Part shown: in pieces, positions 35,306 to 44,051 of the stretch | Layout of the letters: each line of letters opens with the position of its first letter | Numbering within the stretch: position 1 is the first letter of the stretch | From: Polaromonas jejuensis NBRC 106434 | GTDB lineage: Bacteria > Pseudomonadota > Gammaproteobacteria > Burkholderiales > Burkholderiaceae_C | DNA: 64,000 nt | Reading direction: 5' to 3' | NCBI RefSeq assembly: GCF_001598235.1 | Contig: NZ_BCYO01000004.1 | Coordinates: 62,001 to 126,000, forward strand | The notes under the pieces: model-generated | Database searches by the model: none | Told to the model about the DNA's origin: nothing | The model's input: only the letters and a program-made list of their open reading frames with translations | Made by a program: the position numbers and the translations under genes

Positions 35306-35988
35306 GTGTCAGCCCAGAAGCGCAGCAGGTTGTGGTAGGTACCGGTGAGGCCAATCACGCCGCTGTCCGTTTCGCCGACCGTGCTGCGCAGGTGCCGCAG
35401 GTCGTTGTCCATATTGAACAGCAATTGCCGCTGCTCCAGGCTGCGCACCATGCTTTCAACCCAGAAGAAGCAGGCGAGGCGGTGGCCCCGCGTGACGGGT
35501 TCCACCCGGTGCACGCTGGTGCCGGGATAGATCACCATGTCCCCGGCCGCCAGTTTGATGCGCCGCTCACCGGAAGGGTCTTCAATGACCAGTTCGCCAC
35601 CATCGTAGTCTTCCGGGGCAGACAGGAAGAGGGTGCAGGAGACGTCGCTCCGTACGCGCCCCGCACCACTGGCGAGGTAGCGCACGGCGCTGTCGACATG
35701 CTTGCCAAAGCTGTTGGCATCGCCGCCATAGCGGTTGACCAGCGGTGGCGAAATATGTTTGGGCAGCACGGCCGAGAAGAAGCTGGGCTGGCGCTCCAGG
35801 CCGGCAAGCACCATCGCCTGCAAGAGCCGGGTTTCTTCACAGGCTTCGGGAAGCTGCTGGTTGTTTTTGACCTGGGCGGATTGCTCGCCAGAGGTCGCTC
35901 GCCCGTCGCCCCAGGGCGCGCGGGCCAGGATGTCACGCGCCCGACCGACCTGGTCGGGCGTCAACACTTCATGAACGGATAACAGCAT
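35302..35988 (-). CDS. piuC: PKHD-type Fe(II)/2-oxoglutarate hydroxylase, PiuC/YbiX family
   Basis: Oxygenase of 228 aa. N-terminal [21 protein letters not shown] and the iron-binding H-x-D...H set ([12 protein letters not shown] and [21 protein letters not shown]) identify the PiuC/YbiX family. It follows the Fiu-like receptor by 15 bp, as piuC follows piuA and ybiX follows fiu in other bacteria, and overlaps the FMN oxidase start by 4 bp. Probably acts on the siderophore or on ligand release; the biochemical role in the family is not settled. Confidence 0.92.
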   Translation of the reverse strand: MLLSVHEVLTPDQVGRARDILARAPWGDGRATSGEQSAQVKNNQQLPEACEETRLLQAMVLAGLERQPSFFSAVLPKHISPPLVNRYGGDANSFGKHVDSAVRYLASGAGRVRSDVSCTLFLSAPEDYDGGELVIEDPSGERRIKLAAGDMVIYPGTSVHRVEPVTRGHRLACFFWVESMVRSLEQRQLLFNMDNDLRHLRSTVGETDSGVIGLTGTYHNLLRFWADT

Positions 35989-36003
35989 GAAGTGATGATA
36001 CGG

Positions 36004-38292
36004 TTAGAAGCGGGTCCCGACCGTGAACTTCACGGTGCGGGGCGCACCTGAGATCGAGAAGCCCGGGTACAACTGGTCGCCGTACAACTTGTTGGTGATG
36101 TTGGAGATGTTCAGTTGCGCATAGGTGGCTTCCGTGAAGCGGTACTCGGCCATGACGTCGGCGACCATATAGCCTGCGGCACGTGCCGTCAGTTGCGCCG
36201 CACCCGTGTTGCCTTGCAGTGCGTATTTCTGGCTGGCACCCGTCAGACCGCCGGCGACGCGCAACTGAGGCGTGGCCTGGTAGCTGATCCAGGCGCTGCC
36301 GCTGTGCTTTGGCGTCAAACCAACGCGTGAGCCGACGATGTTCTGGACGGTGCTGCCCGCCTGGTCGATTTTGGCCACGGGCGTGAACGCATAGGACAGA
36401 TAGACCTCCCACTTGGGTGAGAGGCGGCCGACGACGTCCAGCTCAAGGCCTGCGGTGTGACGCTTGCCGGATAGCAGGAAAGAGTTTGCGGCAAAGTCCG
36501 CGTCCGTCGTGCGTTCGTTGTACTTTTCCGTATGGAACAGGGCTGCGCGCGTGGATAGCTTGCCGTCGAGCCAGTCGAGCTTGGTGCCAAGCTCGATGTT
36601 GCGGCTCTTCTCTGGGGGCGTATTCGCGTTTTGAGGGGTGACGAACTGGTAGGTGTCTGCGGAGGTATTGAAGGACGTACTGTAGGACAGGTGGTAGGAA
36701 CTGGTCGGGGTTGGCTGGTAAAGCACCCCCGTGCGGTAGCTGAACATGCCGTTCGACAGATGCGTGTTGGTCACGCTGCTGACGGCGGCGCCGGTGTAGG
36801 CCGTCTGACTGAAGTCGCCCTTGAAGGTATCGTAGCGAATGCCCCCCAGCAGTTTCCAGTCTGGCGCCACCTGAACCAGGTCTTGTGCGTAAATGCCCAG
36901 TGAACTCGATTTATAGCTACTGATGTCGCGCCACGTAGGGCTGACTGCCAGTGTGGTGCCATCATCCGGCGTGCCCACGGTGGTGTTGCCCTTGTTGAAG
37001 TTGGGCGCCACGTTGCCGGAGCCAAAGCGGTTGGCCTTTTCGCTGGAGGCGTCAACACCGGTCAGGATTTCATGCTTCAGGCCAAACCAGCTGGCCTTGT
37101 TGCTGTAATCGCTCTGGAAATAGGTGCCGTCATACTGGTCTTTGCGAGGCGTCAGACCTGCGCGGGTCAGGACGGTGCTGCCATCCAGATTGGCTGCGGC
37201 GGCTGCCGGATTTTGAAAGCCAGCGGTCGTTCCCCATTGGGCCCGGTCGAAGGTGCCTGAACGCACCTGGCTGCGCAATTCCCCGCCATCGTCGAAGCGG
37301 TGGGTGTGCTTGAGGGTTCCGTAAGTGGCCTTGCCGTCAAGAAAGTCGCTCTTCGTGCCGTAGAAATTGCCCGGTCTGATGTTGGGGACGTTGCCATTGA
37401 GGTAGCGAATACCGGCTTGGGGAATGTTGTCTACATTCAGATGGAACAAGCCAACGCTGAACTCGTCACGGGTGCCTATGCCCCAGCGATAGGTGGGCGC
37501 AATGCCGTATTTGTCGATGTTCGCGCCACCGTTGTCGGCCTTGTTGGCCATGACGTTGATGCGCAGTGCCGCCTCGTCACCCGTTTGAATGTTGAAGTCG
37601 CCGGTGGTGCGGACGTAGCCCCTGGAGCCAACCGTCGCCTCCACGTCATGCTGATCGATCAACATCGGCTGCTTGGTCACCTGATTCACCACGCCGCCCG
37701 TGGAACCGCGGCCAAACACCATGGAGGCCGAGCCACGCATGATTTCGATGCGGTCGTAGTTGAATGCGTCGCGATCGTACTGGGAAGGATCCCGCATGCC
37801 ATCGATCAGCAGGTCACCCACGGTGGCGACCGGGAAGCCGCGCAGGCGGATGTCCTGGTCGGTGCCATTTTCGGTGGCTGAAAAGGTGATGCCGGCGGTC
37901 AGGTGAAGCGCTTCCTTCAGCGTGTCAATCTTGCGATCTTCGAGCAGTTTTCCCGTGATCACACTGATGGACTGGGGAATGTCGCGGATATCTTGCGTAC
38001 CCTTGCCAATGCTGGTTTTCTTGGTCTGAAGTGTGTCTTTTCCCTCCGGGGCTTCGGCTTTTTCCTTGACCGTCACCGGTGCGAGGGTTTTTTCAGTAGG
38101 TGCGGGCGCGGTTTGAGCCCAGCCACTGACCGACGCGGCCAGCATGAGCGCGCCCAGGGGCAGCAGGGCCTTGTCGGACGATGCGGGTTGGCTGGTGATG
38201 GCGGCTGTCAGGGATGAGGCATTGTCAACGCTGCGACGGGACTTTTTGCTGCGCGCAGGGCGTGCGTAAGGGTGTGCCAAGAGGGGCTCCAA
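36004..38292 (-). CDS. TonB-dependent catecholate siderophore receptor, Fiu/PiuA-like
   Basis: Outer-membrane receptor of 762 aa (TTG start at 38292, a long Arg/Lys-rich N-terminus before the signal hydrophobic segment ALLPLGALMLAASVSGWAQ). TonB-box-like TLAPVTVKE, plug domain with IPQSISVITGKLLEDRK, DIRLRGFPVATVGDLLIDGM and GRGSTGGVVNQVTKQP, then the beta-barrel ending KFTVGTRF with the usual terminal Phe. A Fur box lies 120 bp upstream. The Fiu-PiuC pairing suggests catecholate or monomeric catechol iron complexes as ligands. Head of the receptor-piuC-FMN oxidase operon. Confidence 0.92.
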   Translation of the reverse strand: MEPLLAHPYARPARSKKSRRSVDNASSLTAAITSQPASSDKALLPLGALMLAASVSGWAQTAPAPTEKTLAPVTVKEKAEAPEGKDTLQTKKTSIGKGTQDIRDIPQSISVITGKLLEDRKIDTLKEALHLTAGITFSATENGTDQDIRLRGFPVATVGDLLIDGMRDPSQYDRDAFNYDRIEIMRGSASMVFGRGSTGGVVNQVTKQPMLIDQHDVEATVGSRGYVRTTGDFNIQTGDEAALRINVMANKADNGGANIDKYGIAPTYRWGIGTRDEFSVGLFHLNVDNIPQAGIRYLNGNVPNIRPGNFYGTKSDFLDGKATYGTLKHTHRFDDGGELRSQVRSGTFDRAQWGTTAGFQNPAAAAANLDGSTVLTRAGLTPRKDQYDGTYFQSDYSNKASWFGLKHEILTGVDASSEKANRFGSGNVAPNFNKGNTTVGTPDDGTTLAVSPTWRDISSYKSSSLGIYAQDLVQVAPDWKLLGGIRYDTFKGDFSQTAYTGAAVSSVTNTHLSNGMFSYRTGVLYQPTPTSSYHLSYSTSFNTSADTYQFVTPQNANTPPEKSRNIELGTKLDWLDGKLSTRAALFHTEKYNERTTDADFAANSFLLSGKRHTAGLELDVVGRLSPKWEVYLSYAFTPVAKIDQAGSTVQNIVGSRVGLTPKHSGSAWISYQATPQLRVAGGLTGASQKYALQGNTGAAQLTARAAGYMVADVMAEYRFTEATYAQLNISNITNKLYGDQLYPGFSISGAPRTVKFTVGTRF

Positions 38293-38411
38293 GCGTGATC
38301 CGGCCTTGTCGGCGGCGGACCTGGTTTCAGAAAATAGCTTGGCTGTGCTCGAAACAATCCTTCGGAACGCGAGTTGGCTGGCCTGTAAAGTTAGTCTTCG
38401 AGTGTATCTTA

Positions 38412-38430
38412 AATGCGAATGATTCGCATG
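38412..38430 (-). promoter_or_regulatory. Fur box upstream of the siderophore receptor
   Basis: AATGCGAATGATTCGCATG is a near-perfect inverted repeat (AATGCGAAT / ATTCGCATG) of the betaproteobacterial Fur-box type, 120 bp upstream of the receptor start. Confidence 0.85.
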
Positions 38431-38516
38431 TGCAAATCATCGAAAATCACACGCATAGCGCCCTGAATTGCGCTTCTTGTGGCATGAGCCATGGCCAATT
38501 GGGGCCAGAAACGACG

Positions 38517-38537
38517 ACGGGGCCTCAAAGGCCCCGT
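38517..38537 (-). terminator. GC-rich hairpin after bfr
   Basis: Perfect 8-bp stem ACGGGGCC / GGCCCCGT, 40 bp beyond the bfr stop. The T-run on the minus strand is poor, so termination may be weak. Confidence 0.5.
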
Positions 38538-38576
38538 TGTTCGGTGCAGCGCTTTGGCGCTGCCTGGGTTGTCGGC

Positions 38577-39053
38577 TCAGCCGAGTTCGCCCATCTGGCT
38601 CTGCAGGTAGTTCTGCAGGCCCACCTTGCCGAGCAGCTCGATCTGGGTTTCCAGAAAGTCGATGTGCTCTTCGGTGTCGTCCAGAATGCCTTGCAGCAGG
38701 TCGCGTGAGACGTAATCGCGCACGCTTTCGCAATGGGCGATGCCGTCCTTGATCGTGGCCTGTGCGCCGACTTCAAGTTGCAGGTCGCAGTTCAGCGCTT
38801 CCGGCACGTCTTCGCCGATCATCAGCTTGCCCAGGTCCTGCAGATTGGGCAGGCCGTCGAGCATGAAGATGCGGTCCATCAAGCGGTCGGCATGCTTCAT
38901 TTCGCCGATGGATTCCTCGTATTCCTTCTTGGCCAGCTGGCCCAGGCCCCAGTGCTTGTACATGCGGTAGTGCACAAAATACTGGTTGATGGCGGTCAGC
39001 TCATTCTTGAGTTGAGCCTGCAGGTGGGCAATGACTTGTGCGTCGCCTTTCAT
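38577..39053 (-). CDS. bfr: Bacterioferritin
   Basis: Heme-containing iron-storage protein of 158 aa, the standard length, forming a 24-mer shell. Counting from the ATG: Glu18, Glu51, His54, Glu94 and His130 of the ferroxidase centre are present, and Met52 is the heme ligand. Residue 127, Glu in E. coli Bfr, is Thr here (LDDTEEHIDFLE), with Glu at 128 and 129. It lies beside the Fur-controlled receptor operon; its electron donor gene bfd is 4.5 kb away. Confidence 0.96.
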   Translation of the reverse strand: MKGDAQVIAHLQAQLKNELTAINQYFVHYRMYKHWGLGQLAKKEYEESIGEMKHADRLMDRIFMLDGLPNLQDLGKLMIGEDVPEALNCDLQLEVGAQATIKDGIAHCESVRDYVSRDLLQGILDDTEEHIDFLETQIELLGKVGLQNYLQSQMGELG

Positions 39054-39366
39054 ACGGAATCCTCTTTGTAGTTTTGAATGCGCATATTGTCTTCAGGCGC
39101 ACGGTAATGGGCAAGTAAAAAACATGACCCTTCAGATCTGTTCTGAGGGCGAATGGGAGTGATAGGCGTTCTTGTTCGTGGCGTTGAAGCGTCTGGCCGA
39201 CATCAGATCAAGAGGCGCTGCGCTTGTCGCACTGAACCGGCTGAAGCTGGCGTCCCCAGACCGCTGATCCCTGAGTGTTGAAATGCCTTGATTTTTCAAG
39301 AAAAAGCTTGCTGGCCCTTATTTATTGGGCGCAAGAAGCTATTGAAAAGATAGCGATTCTGTTCCT
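39054..39366. other. Intergenic region between bfr and ppsR
   Basis: 313 bp without a gene. The 3' third holds one copy of the dispersed repeat (39299-39354). The rest shows no ORF with a ribosome binding site and no convincing promoter or terminator. Confidence 0.6.
39299..39354 (-). repeat. Dispersed hairpin repeat, copy between bfr and ppsR
   Basis: Minus strand: GCTATCTTTTCAATAGC as the end inverted repeat, then TTCTTGCGCCCAATAAATAA, GGGCCAGCAAGC and TTTTTCTTG. The GCCC...GGGC hairpin is intact. It ends 12 bp from the ppsR stop. Confidence 0.8.
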
Positions 39367-40188
39367 TTAATACTCCAGCCGTTCCGGCCGGATTTCCTGC
39401 AGGATGGTCGTGGCGATCTCTTCGATGGACTTGGTGGTGGTCGACAGCCAGCGTATGCCTTCGCGCCGCATCATGGCTTCGGCCTCGTGGATTTCGTTGC
39501 GGCAGTTGGCCAGGCTGGCGTAATTGGAATTGGGCCGGCGTTCGTTGCGGATCTGGCTCAGGCGTTCGGGCGCGATCGTCAGGCCAAAGATTTTCTTGCG
39601 GTGCGGCACCAGGGCCGGCGGCAGCTGGCGGCGCTCAAAGTCTTCCGGAATCAGCGGATAGTTGGAGGCCTTGAGGCCGTACTGCATGGCCAGGTACAGC
39701 GAGGTGGGTGTTTTGCCGCTGCGGCTCACGCCGACCAGGATCACGTCCGAGCTCACCAGGTCGCGGTTGCTCTGGCCGTCGTCATGGGCCAGCGAGAAAT
39801 TGATCGCCTCGATGCGGTCGTCGTATTCCTTGCTTTTGGAGGCATCCGAAAAGCGGCCGACCCGGTGGTTGGATTTGATCCCGAGCTCGCTTTCCAGCGG
39901 CGCCACGAACATGCCGAACATGTCCAGCAGCATGCCGTTGCACTGGGTTTTGATGACTGCCAGGATGTCCATGTTCACCAGCGTGGTGAAAACAATGGGG
40001 CGTTTGCCCTCGAGTTCCCCCGTGTGGTTGATCTGCCGGACCGCCTGGTGGGCCTTGTCCACGCTGTCGATAAACGGCAGGCGCACATGCCGCGGTTTGA
40101 ATTCGAACTGGGCCAGGATGGCGTTGCCAAAGGTCTCGGCGGTGATGCCGGTGCCGTCGGAGATGAAAAACACGGTGCGTTGGGACAT
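39367..40188 (-). CDS. ppsR: Phosphoenolpyruvate synthase regulatory protein (PEPS kinase/phosphorylase)
   Basis: DUF299 bifunctional enzyme of 273 aa that switches PEP synthase off by ADP-dependent phosphorylation and on by phosphorolysis. N-terminal [16 protein letters not shown] and the P-loop [15 protein letters not shown] near residue 155 are diagnostic. It is divergent from its target ppsA with a 178-bp gap. Confidence 0.95.
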   Translation of the reverse strand: MSQRTVFFISDGTGITAETFGNAILAQFEFKPRHVRLPFIDSVDKAHQAVRQINHTGELEGKRPIVFTTLVNMDILAVIKTQCNGMLLDMFGMFVAPLESELGIKSNHRVGRFSDASKSKEYDDRIEAINFSLAHDDGQSNRDLVSSDVILVGVSRSGKTPTSLYLAMQYGLKASNYPLIPEDFERRQLPPALVPHRKKIFGLTIAPERLSQIRNERRPNSNYASLANCRNEIHEAEAMMRREGIRWLSTTTKSIEEIATTILQEIRPERLEY

Positions 40189-40366
40189 GGTGGGCTGTTC
40201 AGGCGGGTAAAAGGCCAGGGCAGGCGCAGCGGGCGGCTGCGCTCTACAATTGCCGCAATTATCCAGATTGTCATGCCATGCCCCGCGCCAACCCCTTAAA
40301 ACAACAACAAGGTTGCATGCCGCGCATGGCTAATACCCCCGTTTTTAAACCTCCCGGAGTATTTTC

Positions 40367-42766
40367 ATGTCCAAGCTGTTTGAGGCGACCGCCCTGGTCG
40401 TGCCGTTTGAAAACCTGAGGATGACAGACGTCGAGGCCGTTGGCGGCAAGAATGCCAGCCTCGGCGAGATGATCTCTCAGCTCCCGACCGGGCCTGAGGG
40501 TGTTCGCGTGCCCACGGGCTTTGCGACGACAGCGCACGCCTTCCGCGTGTTCCTGGCCCATGACGGCCTCGATAAAAAAATCAATGCGGTGCTGGATGCG
40601 CTCGATACCGACGATGTGCGCGCCCTGGCGGAAGCCGGCGCCAGGATTCGGGGTCTGGTCGAGGCCCAGCCTTTCCCGTCCGACTTCGAAAAAGCCGTGC
40701 GCGACAGCTTTGCCAGTTTAAGCGCCGGCAATGCCCAGGCCAGCTTCGCCGTGCGCTCGTCCGCCACCGCCGAAGACCTGCCCGATGCCTCGTTTGCCGG
40801 CCAGCAGGAAACCTTTTTGAATGTGGTCGGCATCGAGGACGTGCTGCACAAGATGAAAGAGGTGTTTGCCTCGCTCTACAACGACCGCGCCATCAGCTAC
40901 CGCGTGCACAAGGGTTTTGCCCATGCCGACGTGGCTTTGTCGGCCGGCGTGCAGCGCATGGTGCGCAGCGACCTGGGAGCGGCCGGCGTGATGTTCACCA
41001 TCGACACCGAAAGCGGTTTTGAAGACGTGGTCTTCATCACCTCCAGCTACGGCCTGGGCGAGACGGTGGTGCAGGGCGCCGTGAACCCCGACGAGTTCTA
41101 TGTGCACAAGCCCATGCTCAAGGCCGGCCATCGCGCCGTGATCCGCCGCAACCTGGGCTCCAAGCTGCTGCAGATGGAGTTCACCACCGCCGATGAGAAG
41201 AAAGCCGGCGGCAAGCTGGTCAAGACCACCGACGTACCGACCGAAATGCGCAACCGCTATTCGCTGAGCGACGCGGATGTCGAGCAACTGGCGCGCTACG
41301 CTGTCATCATCGAAAAGCACTACGGCCGTGCAATGGACATTGAATGGGGCAAGGACGGCACCGACGGCCAGCTCTACATCCTGCAGGCGCGCCCCGAAAC
41401 CGTGAAGAGCCAGTCCAAGGGCAAGGCCGAGCAGCGCTACCAGCTCAAGGGCACCGGCACCGTGCTGGCGGAAGGCCGCGCCATCGGCCAGAAGATAGGC
41501 ACCGGCCCGGTCCGTATCGTGCACAACATCAGCGAGATGGACCAGGTCCAGCCCGGCGACGTGCTGGTGACCGACATGACCGACCCGAACTGGGAGCCTG
41601 TGATGAAGCGCGCCAGCGCCATCGTCACCAACCGCGGGGGCCGCACCTGCCACGCCGCCATCATTGCGCGCGAGCTGGGCATTCCGGCAGTGGTCGGTTG
41701 CGGCGACGCGACCGAGCAGCTCAAGACCGGCATGCTGGTCACCGTGAGTTGCGCCGAGGGCGACACCGGCAACATCTATGACGGCCTGCTGGAAACCGAA
41801 GTCACCGAGGTGCAGCGTGGGCAGATGCCGCCCATTGACATCAAGATCATGATGAACGTGGGCAACCCGCAGCTGGCGTTTGACTTCTGCCAGGTGCCCA
41901 ACCACGGCGTGGGCCTGGCGCGGCTGGAGTTCATCATCAACAACAACATCGGCGTGCACCCCAAGGCCATCCTGGACTACCCGAATGTTGATGCCGACCT
42001 GAAGAAGGCCGTGGAAAGCGTGGCCCGCGGCCATGCCTCGCCACGCGCGTTTTACGTCGACAAGGTGGCCGAAGGCGTGGCCACCATTGGCGCGGCCTTC
42101 TGGCCCAAACCGGTGATTGTTCGCCTGTCTGATTTCAAGTCCAACGAGTACCGCAAGCTGATTGGCGGCTCGCGCTACGAGCCGGAAGAAGAAAACCCCA
42201 TGCTGGGCTTTCGCGGTGCGGCACGCTACATCAGCGCCGACTTTGGCGAGGCCTTCGCCATGGAGTGCGAAGCCATCAAGCGCGTGCGCAAGGACATGGG
42301 GCTGACCAATGTGGAAGTCATGGTGCCGTTTGTGCGCACGCTGGGCCAGGCCAAGCGCGTGACTGAACTGCTGGCCCAGCATGGCCTCAAGCGCGGCGAG
42401 AAGGGCCTGCGCATCATCATGATGTGTGAGGTGCCCAGCAATGCCGTGCTGGCCGACCAGTTCCTTGAGTACTTTGACGGCTTCTCCATCGGCTCGAACG
42501 ATTTGACCCAGCTCACCCTGGGCCTGGACCGCGACTCGGGCCTGGAGATCCTGTCCAAGGACTTTGACGAACGCGACCCGGCCGTGAAGGCGCTGCTCAG
42601 CCAGGCGATTGCGGCCTGCAAGCGTCAGGGCAAATACGTGGGCATTTGCGGCCAGGGCCCCAGCGACCATCCTGACTTTGCGCAGTGGCTCAAGGAGCAG
42701 GGCATTGGTTCGATCTCGCTCAACCCTGACACGGTGATCGATACCTGGAAGCGTCTGGCAGGCTGA
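40367..42766 (+). CDS. ppsA: Phosphoenolpyruvate synthase
   Basis: Converts pyruvate and ATP to PEP, AMP and phosphate for gluconeogenesis. Length 799 aa, start with CCCGGAG upstream. N-terminal ATP-grasp part ([31 protein letters not shown]), the swivelling domain with the phospho-His in [19 protein letters not shown], and the PEP/pyruvate-binding TIM barrel ([11 protein letters not shown] ... [15 protein letters not shown] ... [19 protein letters not shown]). Divergent from ppsR. Confidence 0.97.
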   Translation: MSKLFEATALVVPFENLRMTDVEAVGGKNASLGEMISQLPTGPEGVRVPTGFATTAHAFRVFLAHDGLDKKINAVLDALDTDDVRALAEAGARIRGLVEAQPFPSDFEKAVRDSFASLSAGNAQASFAVRSSATAEDLPDASFAGQQETFLNVVGIEDVLHKMKEVFASLYNDRAISYRVHKGFAHADVALSAGVQRMVRSDLGAAGVMFTIDTESGFEDVVFITSSYGLGETVVQGAVNPDEFYVHKPMLKAGHRAVIRRNLGSKLLQMEFTTADEKKAGGKLVKTTDVPTEMRNRYSLSDADVEQLARYAVIIEKHYGRAMDIEWGKDGTDGQLYILQARPETVKSQSKGKAEQRYQLKGTGTVLAEGRAIGQKIGTGPVRIVHNISEMDQVQPGDVLVTDMTDPNWEPVMKRASAIVTNRGGRTCHAAIIARELGIPAVVGCGDATEQLKTGMLVTVSCAEGDTGNIYDGLLETEVTEVQRGQMPPIDIKIMMNVGNPQLAFDFCQVPNHGVGLARLEFIINNNIGVHPKAILDYPNVDADLKKAVESVARGHASPRAFYVDKVAEGVATIGAAFWPKPVIVRLSDFKSNEYRKLIGGSRYEPEEENPMLGFRGAARYISADFGEAFAMECEAIKRVRKDMGLTNVEVMVPFVRTLGQAKRVTELLAQHGLKRGEKGLRIIMMCEVPSNAVLADQFLEYFDGFSIGSNDLTQLTLGLDRDSGLEILSKDFDERDPAVKALLSQAIAACKRQGKYVGICGQGPSDHPDFAQWLKEQGIGSISLNPDTVIDTWKRLAG

Positions 42767-42828
42767 GCGTCTCAGCGTCAACCGAGGGAAAACCCCGGCT
42801 GACTTGATTTTCTGGCGTGAGCAATTGG

Positions 42829-42862
42829 CAGGTCCTCGGATGACAATCGGAGGACCTGTTTT
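42829..42862 (+). terminator. Terminator after ppsA
   Basis: Perfect 9-bp stem CAGGTCCTC / GAGGACCTG with a 12-nt loop and TTTT, 62 bp after the ppsA stop. Confidence 0.8.
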
Positions 42863-42881
42863 CATTTGCGTCTGATGAGCC

Positions 42882-43178
42882 ATGCTTGCTGTTGCCACCA
42901 CTGTCAAACTGCTTGCTGAAATTGCGCTGCTGGCACTGCTGGGCCAGTGGCTGCTTGGCCTGCTGTCTGGCGCTGCCCGGGAGGGCAACCCGGTCTATTG
43001 CTTGCTGCAGTTGGTGGGGCGCCCCTGGGTGCGTGCCGCGCGCTGGCTTGCGCCGCGCGTCGTGCTGGACCGCCACCTGCCGCTGGTGGCTTTTTTGCTT
43101 CTGCTATTGATCTGGTGCGCGGCTGCCGTCGCCAAGGTCGGCATTTGCCTGCAAATAGGTGTGGCCTTGTGCAAATGA
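42882..43178 (+). CDS. Small membrane protein (hypothetical)
   Basis: Protein of 98 aa with two hydrophobic segments (about residues 8-30 and 66-90) joined by a basic loop containing a WVRAARWLAPR stretch. Its stop overlaps the start of the next gene as ATGA, so it is translationally coupled to the TPR protein. I recognise no named family. Real-gene evidence is the coupling, the codon usage similar to neighbours, and the coherent membrane topology. Confidence 0.7.
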   Translation: MLAVATTVKLLAEIALLALLGQWLLGLLSGAAREGNPVYCLLQLVGRPWVRAARWLAPRVVLDRHLPLVAFLLLLLIWCAAAVAKVGICLQIGVALCK

Positions 43179-43801
43179 GGCTGGCGCTGAATTACCGGGT
43201 GTTAAGGATGCAGGCCGTGCTGCTTCTGGTCTGCGGCAACAAATCGGGCGCATTGCGCCGGTTTGAGCGGATGCTGCAGCTGCGTCCCACGGACCGTTAT
43301 GCGCTTGCCAGCCGTGCCCATCTGCAGGTGGCGCTGAATCAGCCTGAAGACGCCATTGCCTGCCTGCAGCAACTCACCGGCCTTGCTCCTGATGGGCCGC
43401 AAGCGGCGGCGGCCTGGTTCAACCTCGGTTATGTGCTGCAGCAAGCCGGGCGCCACGATGATGCAGGGCCCGCGTTTCAACGCGCGCTGGTGCTTGACCC
43501 GTCTATGGATAGGGCCTGGTACGGCTTGGCACTGGTGCTGATGCAGCAGCGGCAGTTTCGTGAAGCGGTGGAGGCTCTGAAAAAAAACACGGCCCTGCAG
43601 CCCATGAGCCCCTATGGCTGGTACCGGCTGGCGCAGGCCAGGCTGGCGCTGGGGCAAACCGACAAGGCCCGCGGGGTCATCGAACACCTGCGCCAGTTTG
43701 AACCCGGAGTCGCTGCGCTGCTGGAACGTGAAAACGGGCTGGGCCAGGTTGACTCCAGTGATGAGGCTGTCGTCAGGGCGGTACCCGATGCAGCCCACTG
43801 A
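43175..43801 (+). CDS. TPR-repeat protein
   Basis: Protein of 208 aa made of tetratricopeptide repeats (for example AAAWFNLGYVLQQAGRHDDA, and PYGWYRLAQARLALGQTDKA). The ATG at 43175 overlaps the stop of the 98-aa membrane protein as ATGA; a longer frame from 42947 only reads the membrane gene out of frame. It overlaps the DUF4212 gene by 14 bp, so membrane protein, TPR protein and symporter look like one operon. Probably a protein-protein scaffold; role unknown. Confidence 0.83.
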   Translation: MRLALNYRVLRMQAVLLLVCGNKSGALRRFERMLQLRPTDRYALASRAHLQVALNQPEDAIACLQQLTGLAPDGPQAAAAWFNLGYVLQQAGRHDDAGPAFQRALVLDPSMDRAWYGLALVLMQQRQFREAVEALKKNTALQPMSPYGWYRLAQARLALGQTDKARGVIEHLRQFEPGVAALLERENGLGQVDSSDEAVVRAVPDAAH

Positions 43802-44048
43802 GAGCCATCGCCGCTACTGGCGCAAAAACCTCGTCGTGACGGCGGTGCTGCTGCTGATCTGGTTTGCCGTCACTTTCGGGGTGAGCTACTTTGCCCGCGC
43901 GCTGAGCTTCACTTTTTTGGGCTGGCCTTTCAGTTTCTGGGTGGGCGCGCAGGGCGCCTTGCTGGTGTATTGCCTGATCATCGGTTTTTATGCCTGGTAC
44001 ATGAACCGCCTTGATATTGCGCACGACGTTGCCGACGAAGAAGACTGA
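43788..44048 (+). CDS. DUF4212 small subunit of a sodium:solute symporter
   Basis: Membrane protein of 86 aa with two TM helices. The pattern SHRRYWRKNLVVTAVLL, WFAVTFGVSYFAR, GWPFSFWVGAQGALLVYCLI and YAWYMNRLD is the DUF4212 signature, found next to SSS-family symporters of the VC_2705 type. It starts inside the TPR gene and ends 3 bp before the symporter. Confidence 0.92.
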   Translation: MQPTESHRRYWRKNLVVTAVLLLIWFAVTFGVSYFARALSFTFLGWPFSFWVGAQGALLVYCLIIGFYAWYMNRLDIAHDVADEED

Positions 44049-44051
44049 GCC

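Noticed and set aside
38293..38576. A hidden gene between the siderophore receptor and bfr
   Set aside because: The region holds the Fur box and a GC hairpin; small frames there lack ribosome binding sites and domain signs.
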